Shown: positions 31,508 through 42,800 of the stretch, piece after piece
How positions within the stretch are numbered: position 1 is the stretch's first letter
Layout of the letters: each line of letters begins with the position of its first letter
From: Mesodorylaimus sp. YZB2_4
Lineage: Eukaryota; Nematoda; Enoplea; Dorylaimida; Dorylaimidae
DNA: 64,000 nucleotides
Direction: 5' to 3'
Assembly: GCA_030248295.1 (NCBI GenBank)
Contig: JASANH010001374.1
Span: forward strand, 372,001-436,000
Made by a program: the position numbers and the translations under genes
The notes under the pieces: generated by a model
Databases searched by the model: none
What the model saw: the letters and a program-made list of their open reading frames with translations, nothing else
Told to the model about the DNA's origin: nothing

Positions 31508-32771
31508 CACGCTCGGTGGGCGTATGCTGATCAAATGAATTATTTGACGTGATGATAATTTGCAGTATTTAGTGCTAGCTAGGTATGGATATGTAGTGCA
31601 ATGGTGATGATGGAGGTGATATGAAGGCAGATCGTATTGGCCCCGCTGAGCATGCTTTGCTTCCTTATTCGTCCAAAAAATGGATGAATGACAAAAAAGG
31701 TGCGTGTGATTTAGACACGGCGGATGGGTTGATGCGTGAAGAGGGCTGATGACGACGAGCCGTGACCATCCGTGTTCACGACAAACATTAGGCCAGTGTG
31801 ACGAATATGACAAGGTCGTCATTCCAGACGTTGTCACTTGAATAATGCAAACAGACGGGCGACGGACACGACGTTTGGCCAAACAGTAGGCTCGCTTTTC
31901 GTGCTCTTTGACCAAACCGGTGCGCCTCATTTATAATGCGTATGGACGGGCTGCTCAAAGCTCATTCTCTCATTGTGCCCATATAGGCTTACGTTTGGCC
32001 AGTCACCGCCTGGCTGGCTGACCGGCGTCACCTTCCGTCCTTGGATTCACAAAATCTCGAAAACAAGCCCCACTCGCAATCATGTCCTCAGTATCGAACG
32101 GTGGCACGAATGGCGCCCATCGACAAGTGACTATCGAGCGAGCATACGTCCAACAAGTGACCACTGTCCACGGGGCCAATGGCAATGGCCAGAAGAGATT
32201 CGGGCGAACGAGTAAGACCTTGGTTCAGACTGCACGATTCTGAGCACTTCCGGGCTCGAGTCATGGGTGTGTGCCAAAGGGCACTGTAAAGTGACCCTTG
32301 GCAAGAGCGCGAGTGGTCGATCCCTTGTCGAGGACACGACCCATCGAAGAAAGCCTTGTCGGATTAGACTGTCATGCGGCTGGGTCCGTATTACTGGAGG
32401 GAGTGAACCAGTGGAGGTTTTGCACCAGGCCAGCCGAGCCAACTATGTCTTCCGACCTACCCCATTGCTGAAACATCACCCTGACGGGTGACGCTTCCAG
32501 CTCTCGCTTTGTGCAGAATATTGATGACCCTCTAAAAGAGTATGCTGCTCTGCTCAAGCTGTATCCCCATACTCTCTCATGAGCAGGATTTATGCATAAA
32601 GGATTAACCCCAGTCGGATTCGAACCTGTGCCTCGGGCAAACCACTTGAGGATACATCCTGTCTGTTAAAATGCAGGGATGTCAAGCATGCAGGGGACTG
32701 AACTAAAATGAGTCACTCACACCAAGCCACTTGGTGCATGTCACACTCGCCTGCCACTTTTAGGTCACATT
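31508..32771. other. Spacer between SGPL1 and villin
   Basis: Contains an R5 repeat copy at about 32300-32525 and a tRNA-like fragment on the minus strand at 32600-32665 (B box GGTTCGAATCC). The fragment's T-arm and acceptor do not pair, so it is not an intact tRNA gene. An acceptor-like TTTTAG precedes 32764, suggesting a 5' untranslated exon of villin lies upstream in this spacer. Confidence 0.55.
32300..32525 (+). repeat. Dispersed repeat R5, copy 1
   Basis: Landmarks are CTGGGTCCGTATTACTGGAG, TATGTCTTCCGACCTA, GCTGAAACATCACCCTGACG and CTTTGTGCAG. The same order is found at 33240-33430 and, reversed, at 43600-43800 and 46580-46690. Confidence 0.75.
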
Positions 32772-35700
32772 ATGTTGAAGATTGCTGGCGGCAATGGTGC
32801 CTTAGCTGACACAGCGGCATTTGCCAATTCTGGAAAGAAACCAGGTTTGGAAATTTGGCGTGTTGAGGTAAGGTGGTCTGCTAGTGCTTGTTCCAAATTC
32901 ATTCATGCTGGTTTCCTTATCAGAAACTAAAACTGGTGCCAGTTCCAGTAAGCGAATACGGCAAGTTCTACATGTACGATGCCTACGTGGTCCTGTTTGT
33001 AAGTCTTTACAATCACTTTACCTCGCTGGTCTGGCCAGACGGGCATCTATAGCTGTGTGGCACAGTAGGTCTGATTGTGAGTCCGTGTTACTGGTGTAAC
33101 CACGCCTGGCTGGCGCTGGAGGGAGTGTGGCCGAGGGACAAAAACTCTGACTGGAGCAGGCAAGTCTTGCAAAACATCAACCTCAGATGTTGAAGCTTCC
33201 CAGCCAGGGGTCTCTCTCTCCCACACGCCATGGCCTATTAGGCACGAGGGTTGCACTGGAAGGGGTGACCAGTTGAGATTTTACACAAGCCCGAAACCCA
33301 GTGGCTAAGTCTTCCGACCTAGTCAATGGCTGAAACATCATCCTGACCGGTGGCACTCTGTTGTTGGCTCCGCGCAGAGATCGATTGCCACTACAACAGC
33401 CTCTACAACAGTGTATACTGTGATGTGAGCCTGGTTTCTTCAGACTGCCCAATCGGACCACCTTCAACATTATATCCACTTTTGGCAAGGCGAAGCATGC
33501 TCGCAAGACGAGACCACAGTGGCTGCGTATAAGACTGTCGAATTGGATACTGTACTGGCATCACCACTCACACTGGCCTATCGCGAGGTGCAAGGACACG
33601 AGACCAAGCAGTTCATGTCTTATTTCAAGACTGGTCTGAGGTATGCTGCAGGGACAGGGGAGCTTGGACAGTAGTACAATTGTCGCAGGGGGCCTTTGAG
33701 AGAGTTCATCTCAATGGAGGACCAAAACGTGGTGTCAGGTGCTTGGTACGGCCCAGCACAAGTCCTGGCTTGCAACCCACGGGCTTCTACGTTTTCAAGG
33801 CGGTTGAACCTGGGATAACAGTGGGGGCCAAGGGGTCTTACAATCAATATTCCTCCCACCCCTGTGTGATCGCTGAAAGGTAGATCGCTGTATTGTGCAA
33901 ATATCGTCTGAAATGCAGTCCAACTGGAACACATACAGTATGCAGCCCAGGAGGGATGTGCAGTAGGCGCGGGTTTCAGGTACATTGAAGGCAGCATGGG
34001 TGCCGAGATGAATCGCGAATTCGAGTCGGATGCATACGTCAAAAGACTGTACAAGATCAAGGGCAAGCATAACTGCAGAGCTACGCAGGTACCTTCTTTT
34101 CACTAGCCTTCTGATGAGCCATTACTAAACAATGATGACTTACAGATGGACCTGACCACTCAGTCGCTGAACCAGCAAGAAGTGTTTGTGTTAGATGCTG
34201 GTTGGAATATCTATTTATGGATTGGTCCCCTCAGTCCTCGCCACGAACGCTTGAAGGTAGTGTAAAGCAGTGTGAAGTGTAGCATAGTCTTGAATAATGT
34301 GCTTTGCAGGGAGCCGAGTTCGCGGCTCAACTACGCGACGACGAGCATCGTGGCCAGGCGTATGTGCACGTGATCGAACAGACTTGGGACAGTGATGATC
34401 AGTTTTTTGGTGAATTCGGTGAACCCGGCCCGCATTTGATCAAGGAGGTGGATGAGCACGCGCCATCCGACTGGCAGCACGAACGCAAAGAACCAGAGGA
34501 AGTCAAGTTGTATAAGTAAGCCGTGCAGTATCCTATCCTTATCTAATGCCTGGGCATGCATGTCTAAGCGGCAGTTAGCTGATATGTGTGGCAGGGCATG
34601 TTTTCTAACGAGAGCTGTCTCTCCGTCGCCCAACTCAGCTCTGCCTCTCTGCTTTTGAGAAAGGAGTACGCAAGTTTTCTGGCGTAGCTGGTCGTGGCCT
34701 CCTGCCACGAGGCCACGCCCATGCTGTGAGTCGGCTCTATTCTGTGACTCTGTAAAGTCCTCTACACGCCTGGCGGGGGATCCATTCCCTCTGGGATCAG
34801 TAACGAGGAGAGCTGGGAAACCCTGAAATTGATGTCCCTCGCAAGGTGTGGCTACCCACCGACACCACTGGGACATGCATCGCCCTCATACATCCGAGAC
34901 ACGGCAGTGCCCAAACTAGAAAGTGTATCCTGGCGGATATTTCAGGGTGGTGGACAAGTGTGGTAAGCTGGAGGCGAAGGACGTGCGTACACGACCCATG
35001 TCCAAGAAGTTACTCGATACGAATGTGGGTCCTTGATTTTCAATTAGCTCCACTAGGTTGGACTAATCTCGTTTTAGGATTGCTTCGTTCTTGATCTTGG
35101 CAATGGTGGCGTGTTCGCGTGGGTGGGTCGCCAGTGTCCGACTGCTGATACGATCGAAGTTTGGAAGTTGGCTTTGGTATGTTCATTTTCCATCCCTGAT
35201 CACATGCTGCTCATGCAGTGACCTCTGACATTCGGTGAAACGAGTGTGTGACAGATGGCTATGCAGCGTGTAGGGGATACATGTGGGCACATGTGACGGG
35301 CAGAGACCCGCTTGTGTATCTACAGTAAGGCAGGGCTCCATAATGACACACACACATACACCTGGCCTGACCGTGGCTTGCAGGAATACTTACGCTTCCG
35401 TGGCCACCCCAAATGGACGCCCATATGCCGCGTCAAGGAAGGATACGAACCAGCCACCTTCATCGAAGCATTTCAAATCTGGCTAGACCCCAAGGCGGCC
35501 ATCGAGACCAGATCGAAAAGTGAGTTCTCTTCGACTGCCCTCAGCACTGTCTCACAGACCCCATCTTGCAGGCACCGAAGAAGACGAGTCATGCCCAGAA
35601 TTGGTCAAAGCAAAGGATTATATGCCTGACGATGGAACTGGCGAAGTGCAGGTACCCCCTCCTGGTTCCTTCTATCACGCACACTAATCCCAGTGTTTCA

Positions 35701-38700
35701 GATTTGGAGGGTGGAAAACTTTTACATGGCACCAGTGGATAAAAGTCAGTACGGTCGTTTCTACAGCGCTGATTGTTATGTGATCATGTACAGATACTTG
35801 GAGCATGAGCGAGAAAAAGGAGTCGTCTATTTTTGGCAAGGTTTAAATAGCAACCCGGACGAGAAATCTGCCTCGGCTATCATGGCTGCCAAAGTGGATG
35901 CCAAGGAAATGAGCGGACAAGCTGTTTTGGTAAGTGCAGCGAAGGGCAGAAAACTTAGCAATAGAAAAGGGGTCATTTTAGGTGCGAGTGGTGCAAAATA
36001 AAGAACCTGCTCATTTTTTGAAAATTTTCGAAAATAAAATGGTGGTTTTGATGGTACGTGCCAATTATTTTGTTGTCAGCATATTCTCTGGCACTCTGCT
36101 TTGATAGGGTGGTCACAAAAGTGGTTTCAAAAGTTTGAATGAAAGTGACTGCTACGATGCTGATGGCACCCGTTTGTTTCAAGTCAAGGAAGGACGAGTC
36201 ATACAGGTTGGTCATGGGCTTTAAATATCGTACTCGTTGACCAGATTTCATTTTCCCGCCATAACTTGTTATCATTGCGGAAATTTCAAAACCGCTCAGT
36301 TGAGGAGGCTTTATTAGAATTAGAGCCCCACTAGAATTAGAAATTTTGCGCTGACTGGCTTCATTCAACTCTATAACCTATTCCCTGAAAAAGCACATAG
36401 AACGGAAGAAAAGACAGAGATAAACTCTTTCTCATGGGGCTTGGTTTTTTTCTGTTAGCCGTGCATTTCGCACATACCAGATTTTCGCTGCTAGATGACA
36501 TTTTACATCAGTAAAAACTTGAAATATTGCCGAGATATAAAATCATGACAATATTTTAATGTTTTACTGGCGTCGATGATCTCCGGGTAGGAAATATTAT
36601 CTATGTACACTGCACGGCTAACAGGAAAAATACCAGTTCACAGGATGCGGTATTGTCTCCTGCTTACTTTTGTCTCACAGGTTCCAGAAAAGGCATCCAT
36701 TTTGAACAGCAATGACATATTCATACTCGAGACACCACGCACTACGTACATGTGGCATGGCAAGACTGCCAGCGAGGAAGAGAAGAAAGCCTCGAAAGAT
36801 TTCGCCAGGCGTGTTATCCCTCTTCGGTATGACTTTGTGGAATCAGCTCTGACAAAGATCAGATCGAATTCTATTTTAGAAATCCTCACATGGTCGAAGA
36901 AGGCAGCGAGCCTGAAGAATTTTGGCAAGCACTCGGAGGACCTGTCATGTCAAAACATTCCAATGGCAATAAAATTCAAATTCCGCAGGTAAGTTCAGCT
37001 TATTTGTCTGCTGGGCACAATGAGCCAGTGTCCCTCGCATGTAGACTCCCCAGTGCGATCATGCCGTTCGCTTGTACCACGCCACGAGTGCACTCGGTTA
37101 TTTCCGTGTGGAAGAAGTAGTCGATTTTGATCAAAGGGTAAGATCTATAATTCGATTGCAGACATCTGAATGAGCATTTGGATTTTTCAGGATTTATTCG
37201 ATGAAGATATTATGATTTTGGACACGTTTGACGAGGTACGCTCCATCTCTAATTTCACTAGGTTCGTGTTTTTCTGTTAGCCGTGGATTCGGGCAGAACT
37301 TAAGCAAGATGTGAATGGCACGGCTAACAGAAAAACACAGCAAGTGTGTGTAGTACCTATTGCCCTGCTTCAGGTGTTTGTATGGATTGGTCGAAATTCA
37401 AGCGAGCCGGAGAAGAAGGACGCTATCAAGATGGCCATCGTAAGTCAGCGTGGCCTGTTCTGCCTATCACTTTGGTGAGTCATCGCTGTTCTTGCAAACT
37501 GGTGTAGGAATTTATACGCACCGATCCCTATGCTCGTCAAATCGACAATACGCTGGTCGTAGCAGTCAAGCAAGGTTTTGAGTGGCCGCCATTCATCGCA
37601 CACTTTGGAGGACGTTGGCAAAGTGACATGTGGAACGTAAGCGTCTTTTTTGTTCACATGGCACTCCGTAACATTTTAAGCTCATCTGTCTGGGTCAAGG
37701 CAAAGAGTTATCCCCGGTGAGGATCGAACATCGTGCCCTCGTTGGTAGCTAAGCCTGTACTGATCACATCAGCACAGGGCCTTTTCCATTGAGAAGGGGG
37801 GCAATGTCAATGTTGCTCGAGAAATTGTCTAATTTAATGTTTGGGGCATTTTACATAATCACTACGGCACACTTACAGTACACTGCACAGGCTGCCTATG
37901 AAGGCCTACTTATCGTACAACAAGCGCGTGTGCGTCAAATTCGCGTAGTTGATGCTTTCGGGCGATTTTTCTCGAAATTGTTATCGATAACCTAAGTTGA
38001 TGTCAGCGACAACTTTGTAGAGAAAAGTGCGCTCTATCAAGCAGACATCATTTCGAGGCTTGATTTTTCGTTTTCAGTTTTGATCAAAGATTTTTCGTAA
38101 ATTTTTTGCGATTCAAACGAAAAACATTTGGTATAAAGTTACTAAAAACAGTAAAAGCAAAACAGAGATAACCAATGTTCATGTTCATGTTCATGTTTTA
38201 CCACATCACCAAACGCTTATGCGCACTCGAGGGTGAAGGGACACATCTTACACAATAAACCGGCCCGCAGCAACACTCCCCGAACCCAACTGAGAGGCAG
38301 ACGCCAACCCACCAGACGAGAACCCCACCCACCAAAAATTTTCTCTGCAAAATTGTCGCTGACATCAACTTTGACTATCATTAAAAAATTTGAGAAAAAT
38401 TCGCCCGCATGTGCACCCTACCATAATTCGGCCGTGACTCTAGCGCACACCGGGTCTCACGCTGCTTACAACGACCCCCTAACCTGATGTGCAACCCTGC
38501 AGTATATCTTCAAGCAGCCCTTGTGGAATTCTCCTGATTCCAGTTTGTCATCTCCTACGACGACCTAAAACGTCAATTCACCGACTCGAATGGTAAGCTA
38601 GCCAAAATGGCCGATATCTTGAAACGGAGCGAGAAGATATACCCGCTGGATATGCTGATTGGAAAGGAGGTGCCCGAGGGTGTGGATCCTGGTCGTAAAG

Positions 38701-38996
38701 AAGTAAATGCCTCTTTCTCTCAACTACGTATCTGAAACCAATATTTACACTCTGTGCAGTTATGTGGCACTTTAGGTATAGTGAACCTAAAAACTAAAAC
38801 TGCGCCATATTGCTTGCACATATGTGTAAAATATAGTTTCAGCTAAAACCTGCATGTTCTATATATTTTCCATTTTTGCCAGTTTCACTTATCCGAGGAC
38901 GAATTTCTACGCGTTTTTCAATTGACCCGAGCCGAATACATGAAGTTGCCGCAATGGAAGCGTTTAGAATTAAAGAAGAAAAGCGGCCTATTCTGA
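32772..38996 (+). CDS. VIL1-like: Villin-like actin-binding protein (six gelsolin repeats plus headpiece)
   Basis: Calcium-regulated protein that caps, severs and bundles actin filaments. Coding exons: 32772-32867, 32924-32998, 33444-33640, 33980-34088, 34146-34256, 34310-34515, 34946-35024, 35078-35176, 35384-35519, 35572-35651, 35702-35929, 35982-36053, 36108-36206, 36681-36826, 36880-36988, 37045-37137, 37191-37235, 37374-37439, 37508-37636, 38544-38702, 38883-38996. The result is 815 residues, with human villin at 827, and all phases agree. Gelsolin-repeat hallmarks are GLEIWRVE, HFWQGEACSQDE, REVQGHET, FVLDAGWNIYLWIG, IWRVENF and VFVWIGRNSSEPEKKDA. The C-terminal headpiece (FHLSEDEFLRVF... 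LPQWKRLELKKKSGLF) separates it from gelsolin. A possible extra 42-nt exon at 33378-33419 is in frame but lies inside a repeat. The next gene is convergent. Confidence 0.96.
33240..33430 (+). repeat. Dispersed repeat R5, copy 2, carrying a cryptic exon
   Basis: Lies in villin intron 2. The stretch from AAGTCTTCCGACCTAGTC through GGCTCCGCGCAG to GCCTCTACAACA aligns with the reverse complement of 43600-43730. The segment 33378-33419 has an acceptor (GCGCAG) and a donor (GTGATG) and is 14 codons open in villin's frame. Confidence 0.75.
36445..36630. mobile_element. M3 foldback element, copy 1
   Basis: The ends TTTTTTCTGTTAGCCGTGC and GCACGGCTAACAGGAAAAA are inverted repeats of 19 bp with one or two mismatches, around a core of about 150 bp. 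It lies in a villin intron. Confidence 0.8.
37266..37338. mobile_element. M3 foldback element, copy 2 (73 bp)
   Basis: Perfect 20-bp inverted repeats GTGTTTTTCTGTTAGCCGTG and CACGGCTAACAGAAAAACAC surround a 33-bp core. It lies in the next-but-three villin intron after copy 1. A solo end is seen near 47200 (AGTTAGCCGTGCGAATAATTC). Confidence 0.85.
38729..38844. mobile_element. M1 foldback element, complete copy in the last villin intron
   Basis: Ends TATCTGAAACCAATATTTAC and GTGTAAAATATAGTTTCAGC, length 116 bp. It fills most of the intron before the headpiece exon. Confidence 0.8.
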
Positions 38997-39821
38997 AACC
39001 AAGTCGTCATAACTCGTGACTGCACTGCGTCCACTTTGATCACTTTTACAACACTTTTAACGCTTATTCTATGTTTTATGCATAAAAATGTGCACGTAGC
39101 ACACTGGAACAAAATACCATAGTATGTTCAATGGTTGGAACACTGACCGTCCACTCGCACTCACCTCACTGGTCACTGCTCCGCAATGACTCACTCGCTT
39201 CACGGCATAACAAGCACATAGCCAAATATGGCTGATAAAAAATACGCATGAAAATAACATCAAGCATTAAAAAATTCACACTTCACATAATTTGAGTGTA
39301 CTTTGAAAAAAGTAGCACGAATTGTGCCACGTCGTCAGTTCAAATCAAAGACAGAATACGATACAAATAAGATATGCTTAAAAAAATTCACACACAAAAG
39401 CACGGCTCTTCCAACAGGGCTGTGTCACAAATATTCAAATAGTTTTTACACGCAGCATTTTTTTGTAAAAACTTTTCCACAACAAAGTTACTCAAAAAAA
39501 GTGCGCCTACAAAATATAAATGATGTCAAAAATAGACAAGACCGAGCGACAAATAATTGTCGTGTTTCTCATTTTAACCGTGGCAGTACCCGTTCCTGAC
39601 GCAAAAAAACAATTCAATCGAGTAAGCGGCGTCGAATGCGCTCTATTTCATCAAAAACATTCATCGTGTCTTTTACAGATCTGACACTACGCAATACAGT
39701 AAACAGGGGCAGCGCCTTCGACAACGGGGAGGGGTGTGAAACTGGGATCGCAACATGGATGAACAGCCGCACTGAGATCCAAAATTTGGAATAAGGAATA
39801 GAATCAGTTCCATTTACTTGC
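38997..39821. other. Convergent spacer between villin and tolloid
   Basis: Holds the two 3' UTRs. No canonical AATAAA was identified close to either stop codon and no repeat family was recognised. Confidence 0.5.
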
Positions 39822-42800
39822 TTAGAACTGATTCTTGATTCTTTCATTTATAACCGGCTCTAGCGGGGGTCTGGTGGTTGTACCGAGTGGCTCGGTGTAT
39901 ACTTGCCCCTCCACGATATCAGTGACGAAATACTCAGCCACGAAGCCCTTGAATGCCACAGTGTCATCGGAACGAAATTGTAATCTCAGTGCTGGGCCGC
40001 TCGAAATGATGCTCTGGGGTGCCTAGAATTGAATGGATTCTAAATCGATTCGTACCAAACGACAGTCTTTTCAAGCTTACTCTGGTGCCGCAAAAACGTC
40101 CTAGTTTTCTCGCCGTTTCATCTTCGCCATCGAACACTTCCACATAATCGTAGTCGCAATGATATTCTTCTTCCAATTCGAAATTTTTGAAGCGCAATTC
40201 AACCACGAGGCCATCGCGGGCCAGTATGACCCAATCGCAGTTCATTTTGCCCTCGTAATTCGAGCCCCCGTATGTGCCGTGCGAATAAATATAACCTACA
40301 CTTCGATCCGCTTGCAAAGTGCCACCGCACACTGAAACCACAAGACAACTGTCATTCCCACTAAAGCATGCTGCTTGACACCGCTGTAGCACCCTCTGGG
40401 AGAAATTGGAAAATGTGCCTCACAATCAGAGCACCCGCACGACCGATACAGCACCCCAGCCCTACCATGGACACACCCAAACTGATTGCGCTTTACTTAC
40501 GCGATGTGTAATGTGCTTTGAATCCCCTCCTTTGAACACTGCTGTCCGATCGGAACATCATATAAAATTCGTTCTTGCTCGTAATCAGCTTATCTGGCGC
40601 TCTCGGGCCGCAGTATCGTCCTAGACTGCCAGCGCTCGAATTCGACCCATCGTACAGCTCAATCCGATCGTAGGCGCACTCTTGATGCGGTTCGATCTCG
40701 AATTCCATGAATTCCTGAACCGAAATAAGGTCAATATACATTTCCAAAATACGAAAGTGCTTTGCACTTACCAACTGCAATCGTTGACCAGGCATTGTGA
40801 CCACGTGCCACACGCATTCCTTCTTATTCGGGTACTCGTCTGGATAGTTTGGACTGACCACTTGACCCGAGGCGGCGCTTAGTTGGAATTTGCACCCGCC
40901 TGAAACTGATCGACTGTTTCTTCTCCCACAGATACCACTGCTTATGCCACCTGCTTTACTGTGACTATCTCGCATGCTGTTTCTTATGCTATGTACGTAC
41001 ACACTGCACGAATACACCTACCTTGTCAAACACCTTGCGCATGCACTGAATGCCTGGGCGTGACCCACCCACATCCACAGAGTCCTTATCAAGGCGCCTT
41101 TGTGGTCAGTCGTGCGTGTGTTGCATCAGATATCTCTCACGTTGCGAAAGAAGCAGTTTAGCATGTTCGGCGACACGCTAAAGTGCCTACACCATTCATG
41201 CCTCATAGACCTAAAACAGTACAAGCGACCGCCCCTGGTTTACAACACACGCTCGACAATGATAAGCCCTTATCTAGCACCCCACTGACCTTCTTTGCAG
41301 TGATGTCCATCGGCAGCTAATACAAATCCACTTTCGCATTCGCATCTGTACGAACCGATTAGGTTACGACAAATCTGCTGGCACCCACCATTGTCCACAT
41401 CGCATTCATCCTTATCTGTAAACCGAATAACCCCTTATTCTCCAATCACCCCTTGGTAAACCCTTATCACTCACCCGTAAAGTAAACAGCCGCAAATCCG
41501 CTCTTTTGCACGGAACTGTCAGTGACGAATTCAATACGCAAATGACTCGTCTCTGATGTCAGTAAGAACACTGGTGTCACCTTCCCGCAATATTGCCCGT
41601 GTACTTTGGCCACGTTCTTTTTCGCGTCCACACTAGTCACTTTCACATAGTCGTACTCGCAGTTGGTCTGCAACAAAACTCAATTCACGCGCGGGAAATA
41701 GCACAAATGATCAAACACTCACATTGACTCCTTCCAAATCGAAGTGAGTAAAATTCAACGTGATTCTATATTGAGGATTGGCCTTGATCTCCCACACGCA
41801 CCGTTTCTTATTCGGGTACAAACCTGGGAAGTTCGGACTGGCCAACGTGCCATTATCGCCCTTCAAGTAGCCTCCGCAGGCGTCTGAAACGAGTCATGTC
41901 ATACTTTATCCTTTAAGTCATACGAGCCTGTAAGTGAGCACCCAGCGCCTCGACCCGCTCTAGGCCGCGACCCAGGCCGTGAATTCCACACAATACAAAC
42001 GAGTTCAGGCCGACTTTACCTTCGCAACTTCGGCCATCACTGTGCAATTCGTAACCGATATCGCACTCGCATCGATACGATCCCAATGTATTAATACACT
42101 TGTGCTGACATCCGTGATTCGGTGTTCGACATTCGTCAAATTCTAAAATTCAAATATTTTATCTCCATGTTCATATTCTAGTCCATATTTAGTTTACCTT
42201 TGATAAATTTCAATTGGAATCCTGATTTCTCAACTGACGAATCACTAGCGAAGCGAATACGCATTTTATTACCGCTCGATTTGATATTAGTTGGCAAAGT
42301 GTAGCCGCAAACGCGATCTATCACCCTCGAGTCCTCGCTATGACCGTCCAGGAATTCCACATAATCGTAAATACATTCGTCGTGTTGCTCCAGCTAAATA
42401 GTCAGAAGAAAAGATGGAAATTAGAATCCACTCAGGCACCAATCCAGTCTTACCTGGAACATGGTGAAGATAATGGCCACTTGGTAGCCTTCAGGCACCG
42501 TTATCAACCACACACAATTCTGATCCGGCAAATATTCGAACGGGTAACTGGGATTCTCGATCACGCCACTGCTGCCCGTAATCTCGCCACCACACTTCAC
42601 TAAAATCCAGTATTTTTCAAAAAAGTTCACCCAAATCCACCGCATCAGTCATAACTGCACAGCACCTACCTTCATAGAAGGCGTTGAATCCACGCGGTTG
42701 TCGGGGCGGTGTTGAAATGGCACTGCTGGTCGTACTCTTATATTCGATCCACAATCGATTACCCGTCGACGTGATCACAGTCGGTTCATTCGGGCTTCCG

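Noticed and set aside
32600..32665. Possible tRNA gene on the minus strand
   Set aside because: A B box is present, but the T-arm pairs at only two positions and no acceptor stem can be formed; a decayed SINE is more likely.
33378..33419. Constitutive villin exon
   Set aside because: Not included in the main villin model, because leaving it out gives the family's normal spacing and the segment is part of a dispersed repeat; kept as a finding.
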